Of a stretch of DNA of 64,000 nucleotides, positions 1 through 8,044 are shown in pieces. Where the stretch lies: assembly GCF_003003175.1 (NCBI RefSeq), contig NZ_PVTY01000006.1, positions 1-64,000 on the forward strand, given 5' to 3'. The notes beneath the pieces are model-generated. The model searched no databases. It was not told the origin of the DNA and worked only from the letters and a program-made list of their open reading frames with translations. This DNA comes from Nesterenkonia sandarakina (lineage in GTDB: Bacteria > Actinomycetota > Actinomycetes > Actinomycetales > Micrococcaceae). Position 1 is the stretch's first letter. Each line of letters begins with the position of its first letter. The translations under genes were made by a program, and so were the position numbers.

Positions 1-282
1 ACCACGAGGCGTTCCGGGACTTCCATTCGTGGGGAGTTTGCCAACCGCGGTGGCAACAAGCGGCTGAAATCGAGCCTGTATAACTCAGCGTTCGCTGCCC
101 TGCAGCACCCGCCCTCGAGGGCGTACTACGACCGGAAGATCTCCGAGGGCAAGCGGCATAAGCAGGCCATCATCGCCCTGGCCCGCCGCCGGCTGGACAC
201 TCTCTACGCGATGCTGCGCGACGGGACCCTCTACCAAGACCCCGCCGCCCCGATCGCAACTGAGCACTCCCTGGCCGCTTGA
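1..282 (+). CDS. IS110-family transposase, C-terminal part
   Basis: The frame is open from base 1 and stops at TGA 280-282, so about 93 C-terminal codons are present and the N-terminal DEDD catalytic half lies outside the window. The tail shows the family signature SGTSIRGEF, RGGNKRLKSSLYNSAF, AYYDRKISEGKRHKQAI and ALARRRLDTLYAMLRDGT, which match the IS116/IS110/IS902 C-terminal domain that carries the catalytic serine region. IS110 elements usually lack terminal inverted repeats, so the element edge cannot be placed exactly. Only about 40 bases separate the stop from the next gene, so the element inserted directly upstream of the cation ATPase and may have replaced its promoter. Intact status cannot be judged from this fragment. 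Confidence 0.85.
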   Translation, partial: TTRRSGTSIRGEFANRGGNKRLKSSLYNSAFAALQHPPSRAYYDRKISEGKRHKQAIIALARRRLDTLYAMLRDGTLYQDPAAPIATEHSLAA

Positions 283-312
283 CGAAAACCATAGAGGCAC
301 CCCCCCCCGGAT

Positions 313-318
313 GAAGGA
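313..318 (+). promoter_or_regulatory. Ribosome binding site selecting a GTG start
   Basis: GAAGGA lies 7 bases before GTG 326, an ideal spacing. The upstream ATG at 311 overlaps this motif and is preceded only by a run of nine C (300-308), so the GTG is the better start for the ATPase. Confidence 0.55.
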
Positions 319-325
319 AACCGTT

Positions 326-3142
326 GTGAGCTCCCCCGCCCAGACCCCGTCCACGCTCGACACCTCCGCCGCCTCACCTGCCGACCCGCCCGCGAACCCC
401 GCGGATGTCGCCACGGCCTACGCACTCGAGCACCAGGAGGTGCTGCGCCGTCTGGAGGTCGACCCCGCCCAGGGGCTCAGCGCCGAGGCCGCCGCGGCCA
501 ACCTGGAGCGGCACGGCCCCAACCGGCTCCCGGAGCCGGACAAGGACCACGCGTTCATCCGCTTCATCAAGCACTTCAACGATGTGCTGATCTATGTGCT
601 CCTCGGCGCGGGAGCCCTGACCGCGGTGCTGCAGCACTGGGCGGACACGATCGTGATCCTGCTGGTGGTCGTGATCAACGCGCTCGTGGGCTTCCTGCAG
701 GAGGGCCGTGCCGAACGCGCTCTGGAGGGCATCCGCAACATGCTCTCGCCCAGCGCGGACGTCCGCCGCGACGGCTCCTGGACCACGGTCGACGCTGAAC
801 TGGTCGTCCCCGGAGACATGGTGCGGCTGCGCCCCGGAGACAAGGTCCCCGCCGATGTCCGACTCACCGACACCGCCGACCTCGCGATCGAGGAATCGGC
901 GCTCACCGGCGAATCCGTCCCATCCGAGAAGACCACCGAGCCCAGCGAGGAGGGCGCTGCGCTGGGCGACCGCACCTCCATGGCATTCTCCGGGACCATG
1001 CTGACCTCCGGGACCGCGACCGGCGTCGTCGTCGGCACCGGCGAGGACACCGAGATCGGGCGGATCAACACGATGATGTCCGAGGTGGAGACGCTGGAGA
1101 CCCCGCTGACCCGGCAGATCGCCCGGTTCGGCAAGGTCCTCTCCCTGGGCGTGCTGGTGCTCACGGTGCTGCTGATCGGCCTGGGCTGGGGCGTGCACGG
1201 CACTCCGATGACCGCGCTGCTCCAGGCCGCCGCCGGGTTCGCCGTGGCCGCGATCCCCGAGGGCCTGCCTGCACTGATCACCATCACCCTGGCGCTGGGC
1301 GTGCAGACCATGGCCAAGCGCAATGCGATCACGCGCAAGCTCTCCGCGGTGCAGACCCTGGGCAGCGTGACGACCATCTGCTCGGACAAGACCGGGACGC
1401 TGACCAAGAACGAGATGACCGCCGAGCGCGTGGTCCTCGCCGGAGAGACCTTCGAGGTCTCCGGCACCGGCTACCTCCCTGAGGGCGAGGTGACCCGGGA
1501 CGGCGAGCGGGTCGACCTGGCCCACCCGGGGCTGCGCCGGTTCGTGGAGATCATGAGCCTGACCAACGACACCGAGCTGGTCCGCGGCGAGTCGGGCGCC
1601 TGGAGCATCGCGGGAGAGCCGACCGAGGGTGCGCTGAAGTCCCTGGCCGGCAAGCTCGACTTCGACGACGACGCCGGCTCACGGCTGACCACGCTGCCCT
1701 TCAGCTCGCAGAACAAGCTCATGGCGACCACCGCGACGCTGCCCGAGCCCGAGGCGGCTCCAGAAGGTCAGCCGCTTCCCGAGGGTGAGACCCTCGTGCT
1801 GGTCAAGGGCGCCCCGGACCGACTGCTGGCCCGAGCCAGCACACAGCTCACCGCGCAGGGCCAGACCGAAGCCCTCGACGCGACCGCGTGGAACGAACAC
1901 ATCGACGCGCTCTCCGCCGACGGCCTGCGCGTCCTCGCCGCCGCCTACCGGCCGGCCCAGGGGTCGGACCGTGAATCCCTGACCGTGGAAGGCGTCGGCG
2001 AAGAGCTGACCTTCGTCGGCGTGGTCGGGATCGTGGATCCCCCGCGGCAGGAGGCGATCGACGCGATCAAGGTCTGCCACGACGCGGGGATCCAGGTCAA
2101 GATGATCACCGGCGACCATGCCGGCACTGCCACCGCGATCGCGCGGGCGATGGGCATCGACAACGGTGAGGGCGCCATCTCCGGGACTCAGCTGGAAGCC
2201 ACCGATGATGAGGACCTGCGAGCGCTGGCGATGCGCCATCACGTGTTCGCCCGCACCTCCCCAGAGCACAAGCTGCGCCTGGTCCGCGCCCTGCAGGCCG
2301 AGGGCGAGGTGGTCGCGATGACCGGCGACGGCGTCAACGATGCCCCCGCGCTGCGCCGAGCCGACGTCGGCGTGGCCATGGGGCTCAAGGGCACCGAGGT
2401 CACCAAGGACGCCGCCGAGGTGGTGCTCGCCGATGACAACTTCAGCACCATCGAGACCGCGGTCGAAGAGGGCCGCAGGATCTATGACAACCTGCGCAAG
2501 GCGCTGGTGTTCCTGCTGCCCACCAACGGCGCCCAGGCCACCGTGGTGCTCTTCGCCGTCGCCTTCGGCTGGACGCTTCCACTCACCCCGCTGCAGGTGC
2601 TCTGGGTCAACATGGTCACCGCGGTGACGCTGGCCTTCGCATTCGCCTTCGAACCTGCCGAGGAGGGCATCATGCGGCGCAGGCCGCGGGATCCGAAGGC
2701 GGCGATCGTGGAGGCCCGGCATGTGGTGCAGATCGTGGTGGTCTCGCTGCTGATCGCCGCGGTGACGATCATCGTGTTCCGCTGGCGGATGGACGCCGGG
2801 GATGATCTCGAGGTCGCCCGGACCCTGGCCACCACGGTGCTGGTGGTCTGTCAGGTCTTCTACCTCTTCAGCGTGAAGTCCCTGGAGGGCTTCAGCCTGC
2901 GCCCCTCGGTGTTGTTCAAGAACAAGGTGGCCTGGATGATGGTCGGGGCGCTGACCCTGTTGCAGGTCGGGTTCATCTACCTGCCCTGGTTGCACACGGT
3001 CTTCGACACCGCCGTGCTGGACCCGTTCTACCTGCTGATCACGCTCGGCTCAGGGGTGTTGGTCCTGGTGGTCACCGAGCTGCTGAAGCTCGTGCTCTAC
3101 GCCGGCCGTGTGCCGAACCCTCGCGCCGCACCGCGGAGTTAG
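326..3142 (+). CDS. P2-type cation-transporting ATPase
   Basis: Membrane P-type ATPase that couples ATP hydrolysis to cation transport, of the calcium/sodium (PMR1/SERCA-like) group. An N-terminal cation_ATPase_N domain (LEHQEVLRRL...GLSAEAA) is followed by TM1-2, the actuator loop with LTGES near residue 195, the PEGLP ion-binding motif in TM4 near 315, the phosphorylation site SDKTGTLT with Asp about residue 354, the hinge GDGVNDAP near 670, and six C-terminal membrane segments. About 938 aa is the normal length. An alternative ATG at 311 would add five residues. The ion cannot be named from sequence alone; Ca2+, Na+ or Mn2+ are possible. The gene directly follows the IS110 tail and a nine-C tract, so its native promoter may be lost or replaced. 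Confidence 0.9.
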   Translation: MSSPAQTPSTLDTSAASPADPPANPADVATAYALEHQEVLRRLEVDPAQGLSAEAAAANLERHGPNRLPEPDKDHAFIRFIKHFNDVLIYVLLGAGALTAVLQHWADTIVILLVVVINALVGFLQEGRAERALEGIRNMLSPSADVRRDGSWTTVDAELVVPGDMVRLRPGDKVPADVRLTDTADLAIEESALTGESVPSEKTTEPSEEGAALGDRTSMAFSGTMLTSGTATGVVVGTGEDTEIGRINTMMSEVETLETPLTRQIARFGKVLSLGVLVLTVLLIGLGWGVHGTPMTALLQAAAGFAVAAIPEGLPALITITLALGVQTMAKRNAITRKLSAVQTLGSVTTICSDKTGTLTKNEMTAERVVLAGETFEVSGTGYLPEGEVTRDGERVDLAHPGLRRFVEIMSLTNDTELVRGESGAWSIAGEPTEGALKSLAGKLDFDDDAGSRLTTLPFSSQNKLMATTATLPEPEAAPEGQPLPEGETLVLVKGAPDRLLARASTQLTAQGQTEALDATAWNEHIDALSADGLRVLAAAYRPAQGSDRESLTVEGVGEELTFVGVVGIVDPPRQEAIDAIKVCHDAGIQVKMITGDHAGTATAIARAMGIDNGEGAISGTQLEATDDEDLRALAMRHHVFARTSPEHKLRLVRALQAEGEVVAMTGDGVNDAPALRRADVGVAMGLKGTEVTKDAAEVVLADDNFSTIETAVEEGRRIYDNLRKALVFLLPTNGAQATVVLFAVAFGWTLPLTPLQVLWVNMVTAVTLAFAFAFEPAEEGIMRRRPRDPKAAIVEARHVVQIVVVSLLIAAVTIIVFRWRMDAGDDLEVARTLATTVLVVCQVFYLFSVKSLEGFSLRPSVLFKNKVAWMMVGALTLLQVGFIYLPWLHTVFDTAVLDPFYLLITLGSGVLVLVVTELLKLVLYAGRVPNPRAAPRS

Positions 3143-3155
3143 GCACAATGCCGTC

Positions 3156-3628
3156 ATGGGCAGCCCGCGGGAAGACCAGCAGCGCAGGACGCTCGTGCTG
3201 ATGCGCAAGGTGCGCGACCGGATCGACCGGGAGTACGACCGGCCGCTCGACGTCGAGCAGCTGGCCCGGGGCGTGCACCTCTCGGCCGGGTATCTGAGCC
3301 GACAGTTCAAGCTCAGGGGAGTCGCCATATTCCTACCTGATGACGCGCCGGATCGAGCGAGCGATGACGCTGCTGCGCCGGGCGGACATGACCGTGGCCG
3401 ATGTCTGCTTCGCCGTCGGGTTCTCTTCGCTGGGCACCTTCAGCACGAGGTTCACCGAGCTGGTGGGGGGTGCCGCCGCGGGTGTACCGGGAGACCGAAG
3501 CCGGGGCGCTGGCCGGGATCCCACCCTGTCTGGCCAAGCAGGTCAGCCGGCCGGTCCGGAGCGGCTCCGGCAGGGCGTCGGAGAAACAGGTCAGGAATCG
3601 AGAAGCGCGTGCGGGCGCGTCTGCCTAG
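3156..3628 (+). pseudogene. AraC-family regulator, broken by two frameshifts
   Basis: Three reading frames together rebuild one short AraC-type DNA-binding protein. The first part (from ATG 3156) gives the N-terminal HTH, PLDVEQLARGVHLSAGYLSR. Near 3312 the frame must change to read SGESPYSYLMTRRIERAM, consistent with loss of about 5 bases at the usual AYGESP junction. A second change is needed at about 3468-3473, where a run of six G replaces the five needed to read FTELVGVPPRVYRE. The last frame ends at 3628. The intact family is about 150 aa and sits beside a VOC protein, as here. Either the gene is dead or the assembly has homopolymer errors; the first lesion is not in a homopolymer, which favours real decay. 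Confidence 0.75.
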
Positions 3629-3638
3629 GCTGACGGTC

Positions 3639-4049
3639 ATGAACAACATCACCATCCACTACACGTTCCTGCCACACACCGACCCCGAGGCGGCGCTGGG
3701 GTTCTACCGGGATCTGCTCGGCTTCGAGGTCCGCCAGGACGTCGGCTACGAGGACATGCGCTGGATCACCGTAGGCCCTCCCGGGCAGCCGGAGACCTCC
3801 ATCGTGCTCCAGCCCCCGGCGGTGGACCCGGGCATCACCGAGGAGGAGCGCCGGGTGATCCACTCGCTGATCGCCAAGGGCAGCTTCGCCGGCATGACGC
3901 TCGCGGTGGACGACCTCGACGCGTTCTATCAGCAGCTCGAGGCCGCCGGCGCCGATGTGGTCCAGGAGCCGATCGACCAGGACTATGGGGTCCGCGACTG
4001 CGCCTTTCGCGACCCCTCCGGCAACCTGCTGCGGATCAGTCAGCGGTGA
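3639..4049 (+). CDS. VOC family (glyoxalase/bleomycin resistance-like) protein
   Basis: A 136-residue single-chain vicinal-oxygen-chelate protein. The beta-alpha-beta-beta-beta halves are visible: YTFLPHTDPEAALGFYRDLL at the N-terminus and MTLAVDDLDAFYQQLEAAG with the closing RDCAFRDPSGNLLRISQR typical of the fold. Members act as dioxygenases, isomerases or ligand-binding resistance proteins; the substrate is not predictable here. The start ATG 3639 is chosen over a longer upstream frame because the upstream residues belong to the AraC remnant. It follows that remnant by 10 bases and overlaps the next gene by 4 (GTGA), so the three probably formed one unit. Confidence 0.85.
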   Translation: MNNITIHYTFLPHTDPEAALGFYRDLLGFEVRQDVGYEDMRWITVGPPGQPETSIVLQPPAVDPGITEEERRVIHSLIAKGSFAGMTLAVDDLDAFYQQLEAAGADVVQEPIDQDYGVRDCAFRDPSGNLLRISQR

Positions 4050-4459
4050 GCGCGCGGCGCGCCGTCACCCTGATCCGGTCCGGCTCTCTGGCCGGGTCGG
4101 TGGAGTACGCCCATGCGGCCACCGCACCGGCGGATGCGCGGCTGATCTTCCTGGCCGGGGCGTGCCCGTTGGACCTTCAGGGCGTCACCGTCGGCGTCGG
4201 CGACTACGCATCCCAGGCCGCACAGTGCGTGACCAACCTGCGCACCGCCTTGGACGACGCCGGGGCCGGGCTCAGCGACGTGGTGAGCACCCGAGTGCTG
4301 GTCGCTTCAACGCGCCAGGCGGACCTGGTCACGGCCTGGCGCGTGGTCCGCGCCGCGTTCGGTGATCATGATCCGCCCAGCACGCTGCTCGGGGTGACGG
4401 TCCTGGGCTACGACCACCAGCTGGTGGAGATCGAAGCCGTGGCCGCCGTCCAGGACTGA
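4046..4459 (+). CDS. RidA/YjgF-family protein
   Basis: A 137-residue protein starting at GTG 4046, which overlaps the VOC stop codon. RidA proteins are trimeric deaminases that hydrolyse reactive enamine/imine intermediates, and many relatives have unrelated small-molecule roles. The family core is seen in LIFLAGACPLDLQG, ASQAAQCVTNLRTALDDAGA, DVVSTRVLVAS and the closing LGVTVLGYDHQLVEIEAVA. The arginine that binds the carboxylate in active RidA is normally in a C-terminal xxxRxxVxV segment; here that stretch reads STLLGVTVLG without Arg, so this is probably a non-archetypal paralogue rather than a true 2-aminoacrylate deaminase. Confidence 0.85.
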   Translation: MSARRAVTLIRSGSLAGSVEYAHAATAPADARLIFLAGACPLDLQGVTVGVGDYASQAAQCVTNLRTALDDAGAGLSDVVSTRVLVASTRQADLVTAWRVVRAAFGDHDPPSTLLGVTVLGYDHQLVEIEAVAAVQD

Positions 4460-4529
4460 GCGCCCGGCGCGACGATCAGCTCGCCTGAACGTCGCGCACC
4501 CCGGCCAGCCGGCACACAGGGCTGTTGGA

Positions 4530-5627
4530 TCAGGGAATGACGCGGTCCGCGCGGTAGCGGGCGAAGAGGTCCTTGAACGCCTGCTCGGTGCGGCGGTGGG
4601 AGAGGAACCCGGCGTCGCGGCTCTTGCCCATATCGGTCACGACCTCCATGTCCCGGCCCAGGTCGGCGTCGGTGTGCCACCAGGAGGCGAGCCGACTGAT
4701 GTCTGATTCCACGAGGCCGTGCTTCTCCGCGATGCCGGGCCAGGCCGCCTCATGCGGAGCCATCTGCTGCTCCAGCGGACGCGGGGCGTCGGCGTAGCCG
4801 ACCACCCGTTCGGCGGGGACGCCGAGGTCCGCGGCGAGCCGGGGCCACATCCAGCGCCAGCGGAACACGTCGCCGTTGACGATGTTGAACGCCTCATCCG
4901 AGCCGGCTGGGCCGGTGGAGGCCCAGATCATCTGCTCGGCGAGCAGTCCGGCATCGGTCATATCGGTCAGGCCGTTCCACTGCTGCTGGCTGCCCGGGAA
5001 GACGAAGTCCAGGTCGAGCTCCTTGGCCAGCGTGGCCTGCACGGCGATGGTCAGGCCCATGTTCATGGCGTTGCCCACGGCGTGGCCGATGATCGTGTGC
5101 GCACGGTGCACCGACCAGTGGAACCCCTGCGTGGCGGCGGCGGCGAAGAGCTCGTCCTCCTGCGCGTAGTAGAAGTTCGGGGTCTCCAGCCGGGGCTCCT
5201 CCTCGTGGAAGGGGGTATCGGGAGTCTCTCCGGCGGCGTAGGCCTCGAAGGGACCGAGGTAGTGCTTGAGCCCGGTCACCAGCGCCACGTGCTGCAGCGG
5301 CGCGTGCGCCAGGGCTGCCAGCAGGTCGCGCAGCATCCCGCCGTTGACCGTGATGTTCTCGGCCTTGGAGTCCTGCTTCTGCCAGGCGGTGAAGAACACG
5401 TGAGTGGGGCGCTCCTGCGCCAGCGCGCTGCGCAGGCTCTCGGGGTCGCGCAGATCAGCGGCGACCCCGCGGATGCCCGGGGCGGAGGAGGCGCTGCGCG
5501 AGAGCGCGATGACCTCCCACCCTTCGTCGATGAGCTGGCGGGCGATAGCCGATCCGGTGATCCCGGAGGCACCCACGATCAGCGCGGTACGGCTGGTCGG
5601 TGCGGAGGATTCTGCAATGGAAGTCAT
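4530..5627 (-). CDS. SDR-family reductase, PRISE (progesterone 5-beta-reductase/iridoid synthase)-like
   Basis: NAD(P)H-dependent short-chain dehydrogenase/reductase. The nucleotide-binding motif VGASGITGSAIA is at residues ~17-28. Two PRISE hallmarks follow: the lysine in TGLKHYLG and the tyrosine in NFYYAQED, which replace the classic YxxxK pair. The body also contains WSVHRAHTIIGHAVGN and a C-terminal NGDVFRWRWMWP, as in bacterial PRISE-like enone reductases. ATG 5627 is preferred; an in-frame upstream start would add 23 residues unlike the family. The physiological substrate is unknown. The gene stands alone, facing the RidA gene, with 70 bases between them. Confidence 0.8.
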   Translation of the reverse strand: MTSIAESSAPTSRTALIVGASGITGSAIARQLIDEGWEVIALSRSASSAPGIRGVAADLRDPESLRSALAQERPTHVFFTAWQKQDSKAENITVNGGMLRDLLAALAHAPLQHVALVTGLKHYLGPFEAYAAGETPDTPFHEEEPRLETPNFYYAQEDELFAAAATQGFHWSVHRAHTIIGHAVGNAMNMGLTIAVQATLAKELDLDFVFPGSQQQWNGLTDMTDAGLLAEQMIWASTGPAGSDEAFNIVNGDVFRWRWMWPRLAADLGVPAERVVGYADAPRPLEQQMAPHEAAWPGIAEKHGLVESDISRLASWWHTDADLGRDMEVVTDMGKSRDAGFLSHRRTEQAFKDLFARYRADRVIP

Positions 5628-5704
5628 GTCCGGTGGAAGCCGCGAGGGGCTGAGGAAATTCCCCCGGACACTCGAGAGAGAGCCGAGACACATCACGACG
5701 CCTC

Positions 5705-5875
5705 TTGTGGGTCAAGGTCTGCGCGGCAGGTGCCCTGGCTGGCGCCTTCCCGGTCGCGGCGATCCTCTTGGACGATGTCCTGGGTGCCTGGATCTGGCTG
5801 GTGGCAGGCGCCATCCTCACGGCGGGGATCCTCGCCGTCGGTGTTCCCTATCAGCGGCGGCACCGTGACGCCTGA
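5705..5875 (+). CDS. Small two-helix membrane protein
   Basis: A 56-codon frame beginning at TTG 5705 and ending at TGA 5873-5875. It encodes two hydrophobic stretches (VCAAGALAGAFPVAAILL and WIWLVAGAILTAGILAVGV) and a basic tail YQRRHRDA. Its end overlaps the winged-helix gene start by 11 bases, which suggests translational coupling. A purine-rich GAGAGAGAG lies about 20 bases upstream, so the start is uncertain. No known function. The coding signal rests on the membrane-protein pattern and the overlap rather than on any recognised homologue. Confidence 0.45.
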   Translation: MWVKVCAAGALAGAFPVAAILLDDVLGAWIWLVAGAILTAGILAVGVPYQRRHRDA

Positions 5876-6164
5876 GCCGCACTTCGACGCGCTGATCCAC
5901 GCCCCACAGCGGCTGCGGATCTGCGCCATGCTCTCTCAAGCCTCCGGGATCGAGTTCGGTGAGATCCAGGAGCGCACGGGGCTGTCGAAGTCGGCGCTGA
6001 GCAAGCACCTGAGTCAGCTGACCGACGCCGGATACCTCAGCGAGGAGCCTTTCGTCTTCAAGGGCCGCTCCCGCCTGATGCTCGCGCTGACCCCTGCCGG
6101 ACACGAGGCATACCTCGGGCACAAGGAGGCGCTCCAGCAGCTGCTGGAGGATCAGGACTCCTGA
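5865..6164 (+). CDS. Winged-helix DNA-binding regulator (MarR/ArsR-like, PF13601 type)
   Basis: A 99-residue protein from GTG 5865. It is essentially one winged-helix domain: LIHAPQRLRICAMLS, then the HTH FGEIQERTGLSKSALSKHLS, and the wing FKGRSRLMLALTPAGHEAYL. Regulators of this type bind as dimers and usually control a neighbouring gene; the overlapping small membrane protein is the obvious partner. It may be autoregulatory. No effector-binding cysteines of the ArsR metal type are visible. The ligand is unknown. Confidence 0.8.
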   Translation: MTPEPHFDALIHAPQRLRICAMLSQASGIEFGEIQERTGLSKSALSKHLSQLTDAGYLSEEPFVFKGRSRLMLALTPAGHEAYLGHKEALQQLLEDQDS

Positions 6165-6252
6165 GTCCACCGTCGACTCCATCGGGGTCGTGGCCTGGTG
6201 CTCAGAGCGAAACACTGTTGCCGCGCCCCGCGTCGTGACGTTGGATCGGCCT

Positions 6253-7275
6253 ATGACACGGATCTTGATCCTCGGCGGAACCGGGTGGCTGGGCGCCGAG
6301 ATCGCAGCGACTGCCGTGGCACAGGGCCACGAGGTGACTGCCCTGGCGCGCGGGAGTTCAGGAACCGTGCCCGATGGGGTGACGCTGATCAAGGCCGACC
6401 GCACCGAGCCGGGAGCGTACCAGCAGGTCCAGCGCGAATGGGATGAGGTCATCGAACTCTCCTACACGCCCCAGCTGGTCGAGTCGGCTCTGGACGCACT
6501 CGCCGCACACGCCAGGCACTGGACGCTGATCTCAAGCGTGTCGGTCTATGCCGACAATGATCAGCCCGGGGCTGATGAGACGGCGCCGCTCCTCGAGGTT
6601 CGTGATCTGGCGGAATACGCCGATGCCAAGGTCCATGCCGAGGGCATCTCCCGGGCACGACTGGGGGATCGTCTGGCGATCATCCGGCCTGGACTGATCA
6701 GCGGACCCGACGACCCGAGCGATCGGTTCGGGTACTGGCCGGCACGCTTCCAACGCGGGGGACCGATCCTGGTCCCGGAGGTGACCAACCGCTGGGTGCA
6801 GAGCATCGACGTGTCCGACCTCGCCGAGTTCATCCTGCACGCGGGCTCCACCCGGGCCAGCGGAGAGGTGAACGCCGTCGGGCCCAGCCTTCCCCTGCAC
6901 GAGTTCTTCACCCAGCTTCGATCCGCTGCCCCGACCGGCACCACACTGGTGACCGCGACCGATGAATGGCTGCTGGACCGCTCCGTGCGGTATTGGGCCG
7001 GGCCACGCTCCCTGCCGCTGTGGCTGCCCCTGACCGACACCCCCTTCGCCCAGCGGAGCAGCGCTGCGTTGAGGCGCGCCGGTGGGAGGTTGAGCCCCTT
7101 CGTTGAGAGCACTGCGCGGGTGCTCGAAGATGAGCGCCGGCGCGGACTCGAAAGGCCCCGTCGCTCCGGACTGAGCATGGAAGAAGAAAGTGAGCTGCTG
7201 CGCCTGCACTCCGGCGCTGCAGGCTGCCCGCCCCCGCCTGACCCGCGCAAGGACCAAAGCCCCAGACAGCGGTGA
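6253..7275 (+). CDS. NAD(P)-dependent epimerase/reductase
   Basis: A 340-residue extended-SDR protein. The N-terminal Rossmann motif is ILILGGTGWLGAEIA. The rest follows the isoflavone-reductase/epimerase pattern (ADRTEPGAYQQV, LISSVSVYAD, IIRPGLISGPDDPSDRFGYW, VQSIDVSDLAEFIL). In place of YxxxK it shows YADAKVHAE, so Tyr and Lys are present. ATG 6253 is chosen because upstream residues are not family-like. The C-terminus is unusually long, basic and proline-rich. Substrate unknown. It precedes the glycosyltransferase gene by 34 bases and could belong to the same unit. Confidence 0.75.
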   Translation: MTRILILGGTGWLGAEIAATAVAQGHEVTALARGSSGTVPDGVTLIKADRTEPGAYQQVQREWDEVIELSYTPQLVESALDALAAHARHWTLISSVSVYADNDQPGADETAPLLEVRDLAEYADAKVHAEGISRARLGDRLAIIRPGLISGPDDPSDRFGYWPARFQRGGPILVPEVTNRWVQSIDVSDLAEFILHAGSTRASGEVNAVGPSLPLHEFFTQLRSAAPTGTTLVTATDEWLLDRSVRYWAGPRSLPLWLPLTDTPFAQRSSAALRRAGGRLSPFVESTARVLEDERRRGLERPRRSGLSMEEESELLRLHSGAAGCPPPPDPRKDQSPRQR

Positions 7276-7309
7276 CCTCCCACCTCACCGAGAGCCTAGA
7301 CTCAGTCAG

Positions 7310-8044
7310 GTGACCGTCCCTTCCGCGCAGGACCCGCAGATGATCGTGGTGATCCCTGCCCACGATGAGGCCGAGACCATCGCCGCTGCGCTCGACTCCG
7401 TCCAGGCCTCCGCCCGCCTGGCCGACGTGAGGCTTCGGCTGCTCGTGGTAGCCGACGCCTGCACGGATGCGACGGCGGACATCGCGCGCGCGGCAGGCGC
7501 CGAGGTCCTCGAGATCGACGCCAACAACGTCGGGGCCGCCCGTGCGGCCGGGTTCGATCACGCGCTGACCAGCCCCGGCGACGCCGCAGACCCGCCAGCG
7601 AGCGCCGATGCCCGACAAGCAGCAGCTGGGCAGTGGTTGGCCACCACCGATGCGGACAGTCACGTCCCGCTGGACTGGTTCGCCAAGCAGGCCGAGCATC
7701 GAGACCGCGGCGCCGACGTCGTCGTCGGGACCGTGCTCCTGACCCCGGTTCCCGGGGCGGACCCGGTGGGCCTGGCCTGGGCGGCTGACTATGCCCAGAA
7801 GATCACCGGCACCCGGCACAGCCACATCCACGGTGCCAACCTGGCGTTCACCGCCCGGGCCTACCTCGCCGTACAGGGATTCCGCAGCCTCGCCGATGAC
7901 GAGGATGTCGACCTGGTGGCTCGGCTGCGGCGCAGCGACGCGGTCCTCGTGACCGCCACCGACATGCCCGTGATGACCTCCCGACGCACCACCGGCCGCA
8001 CCCCGCGCGGATTCGCTCAAACCCTGGGAGCCCTGAACGCATGA
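7310..8044 (+). CDS. Family 2 glycosyltransferase
   Basis: A 244-residue soluble GT-A enzyme. It starts with IVVIPAHDEAETIAAALDSV, has the nucleotide-sugar pocket VVADACTDATADIA, the metal-binding DADSHVP (DxD), and acceptor-side motifs SHIHGANLAF and LADDEDVDLVARL. There are no membrane segments, unlike NodC or cellulose-synthase types. The start GTG 7310 is set by the conserved N-terminus. The stop overlaps the next gene by 4 bases, and the following two genes (flavin-dehydrogenase-like; deacetylase/methyltransferase) complete what looks like a small glycoside-modification operon. The product is not known. Confidence 0.85.
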   Translation: MTVPSAQDPQMIVVIPAHDEAETIAAALDSVQASARLADVRLRLLVVADACTDATADIARAAGAEVLEIDANNVGAARAAGFDHALTSPGDAADPPASADARQAAAGQWLATTDADSHVPLDWFAKQAEHRDRGADVVVGTVLLTPVPGADPVGLAWAADYAQKITGTRHSHIHGANLAFTARAYLAVQGFRSLADDEDVDLVARLRRSDAVLVTATDMPVMTSRRTTGRTPRGFAQTLGALNA

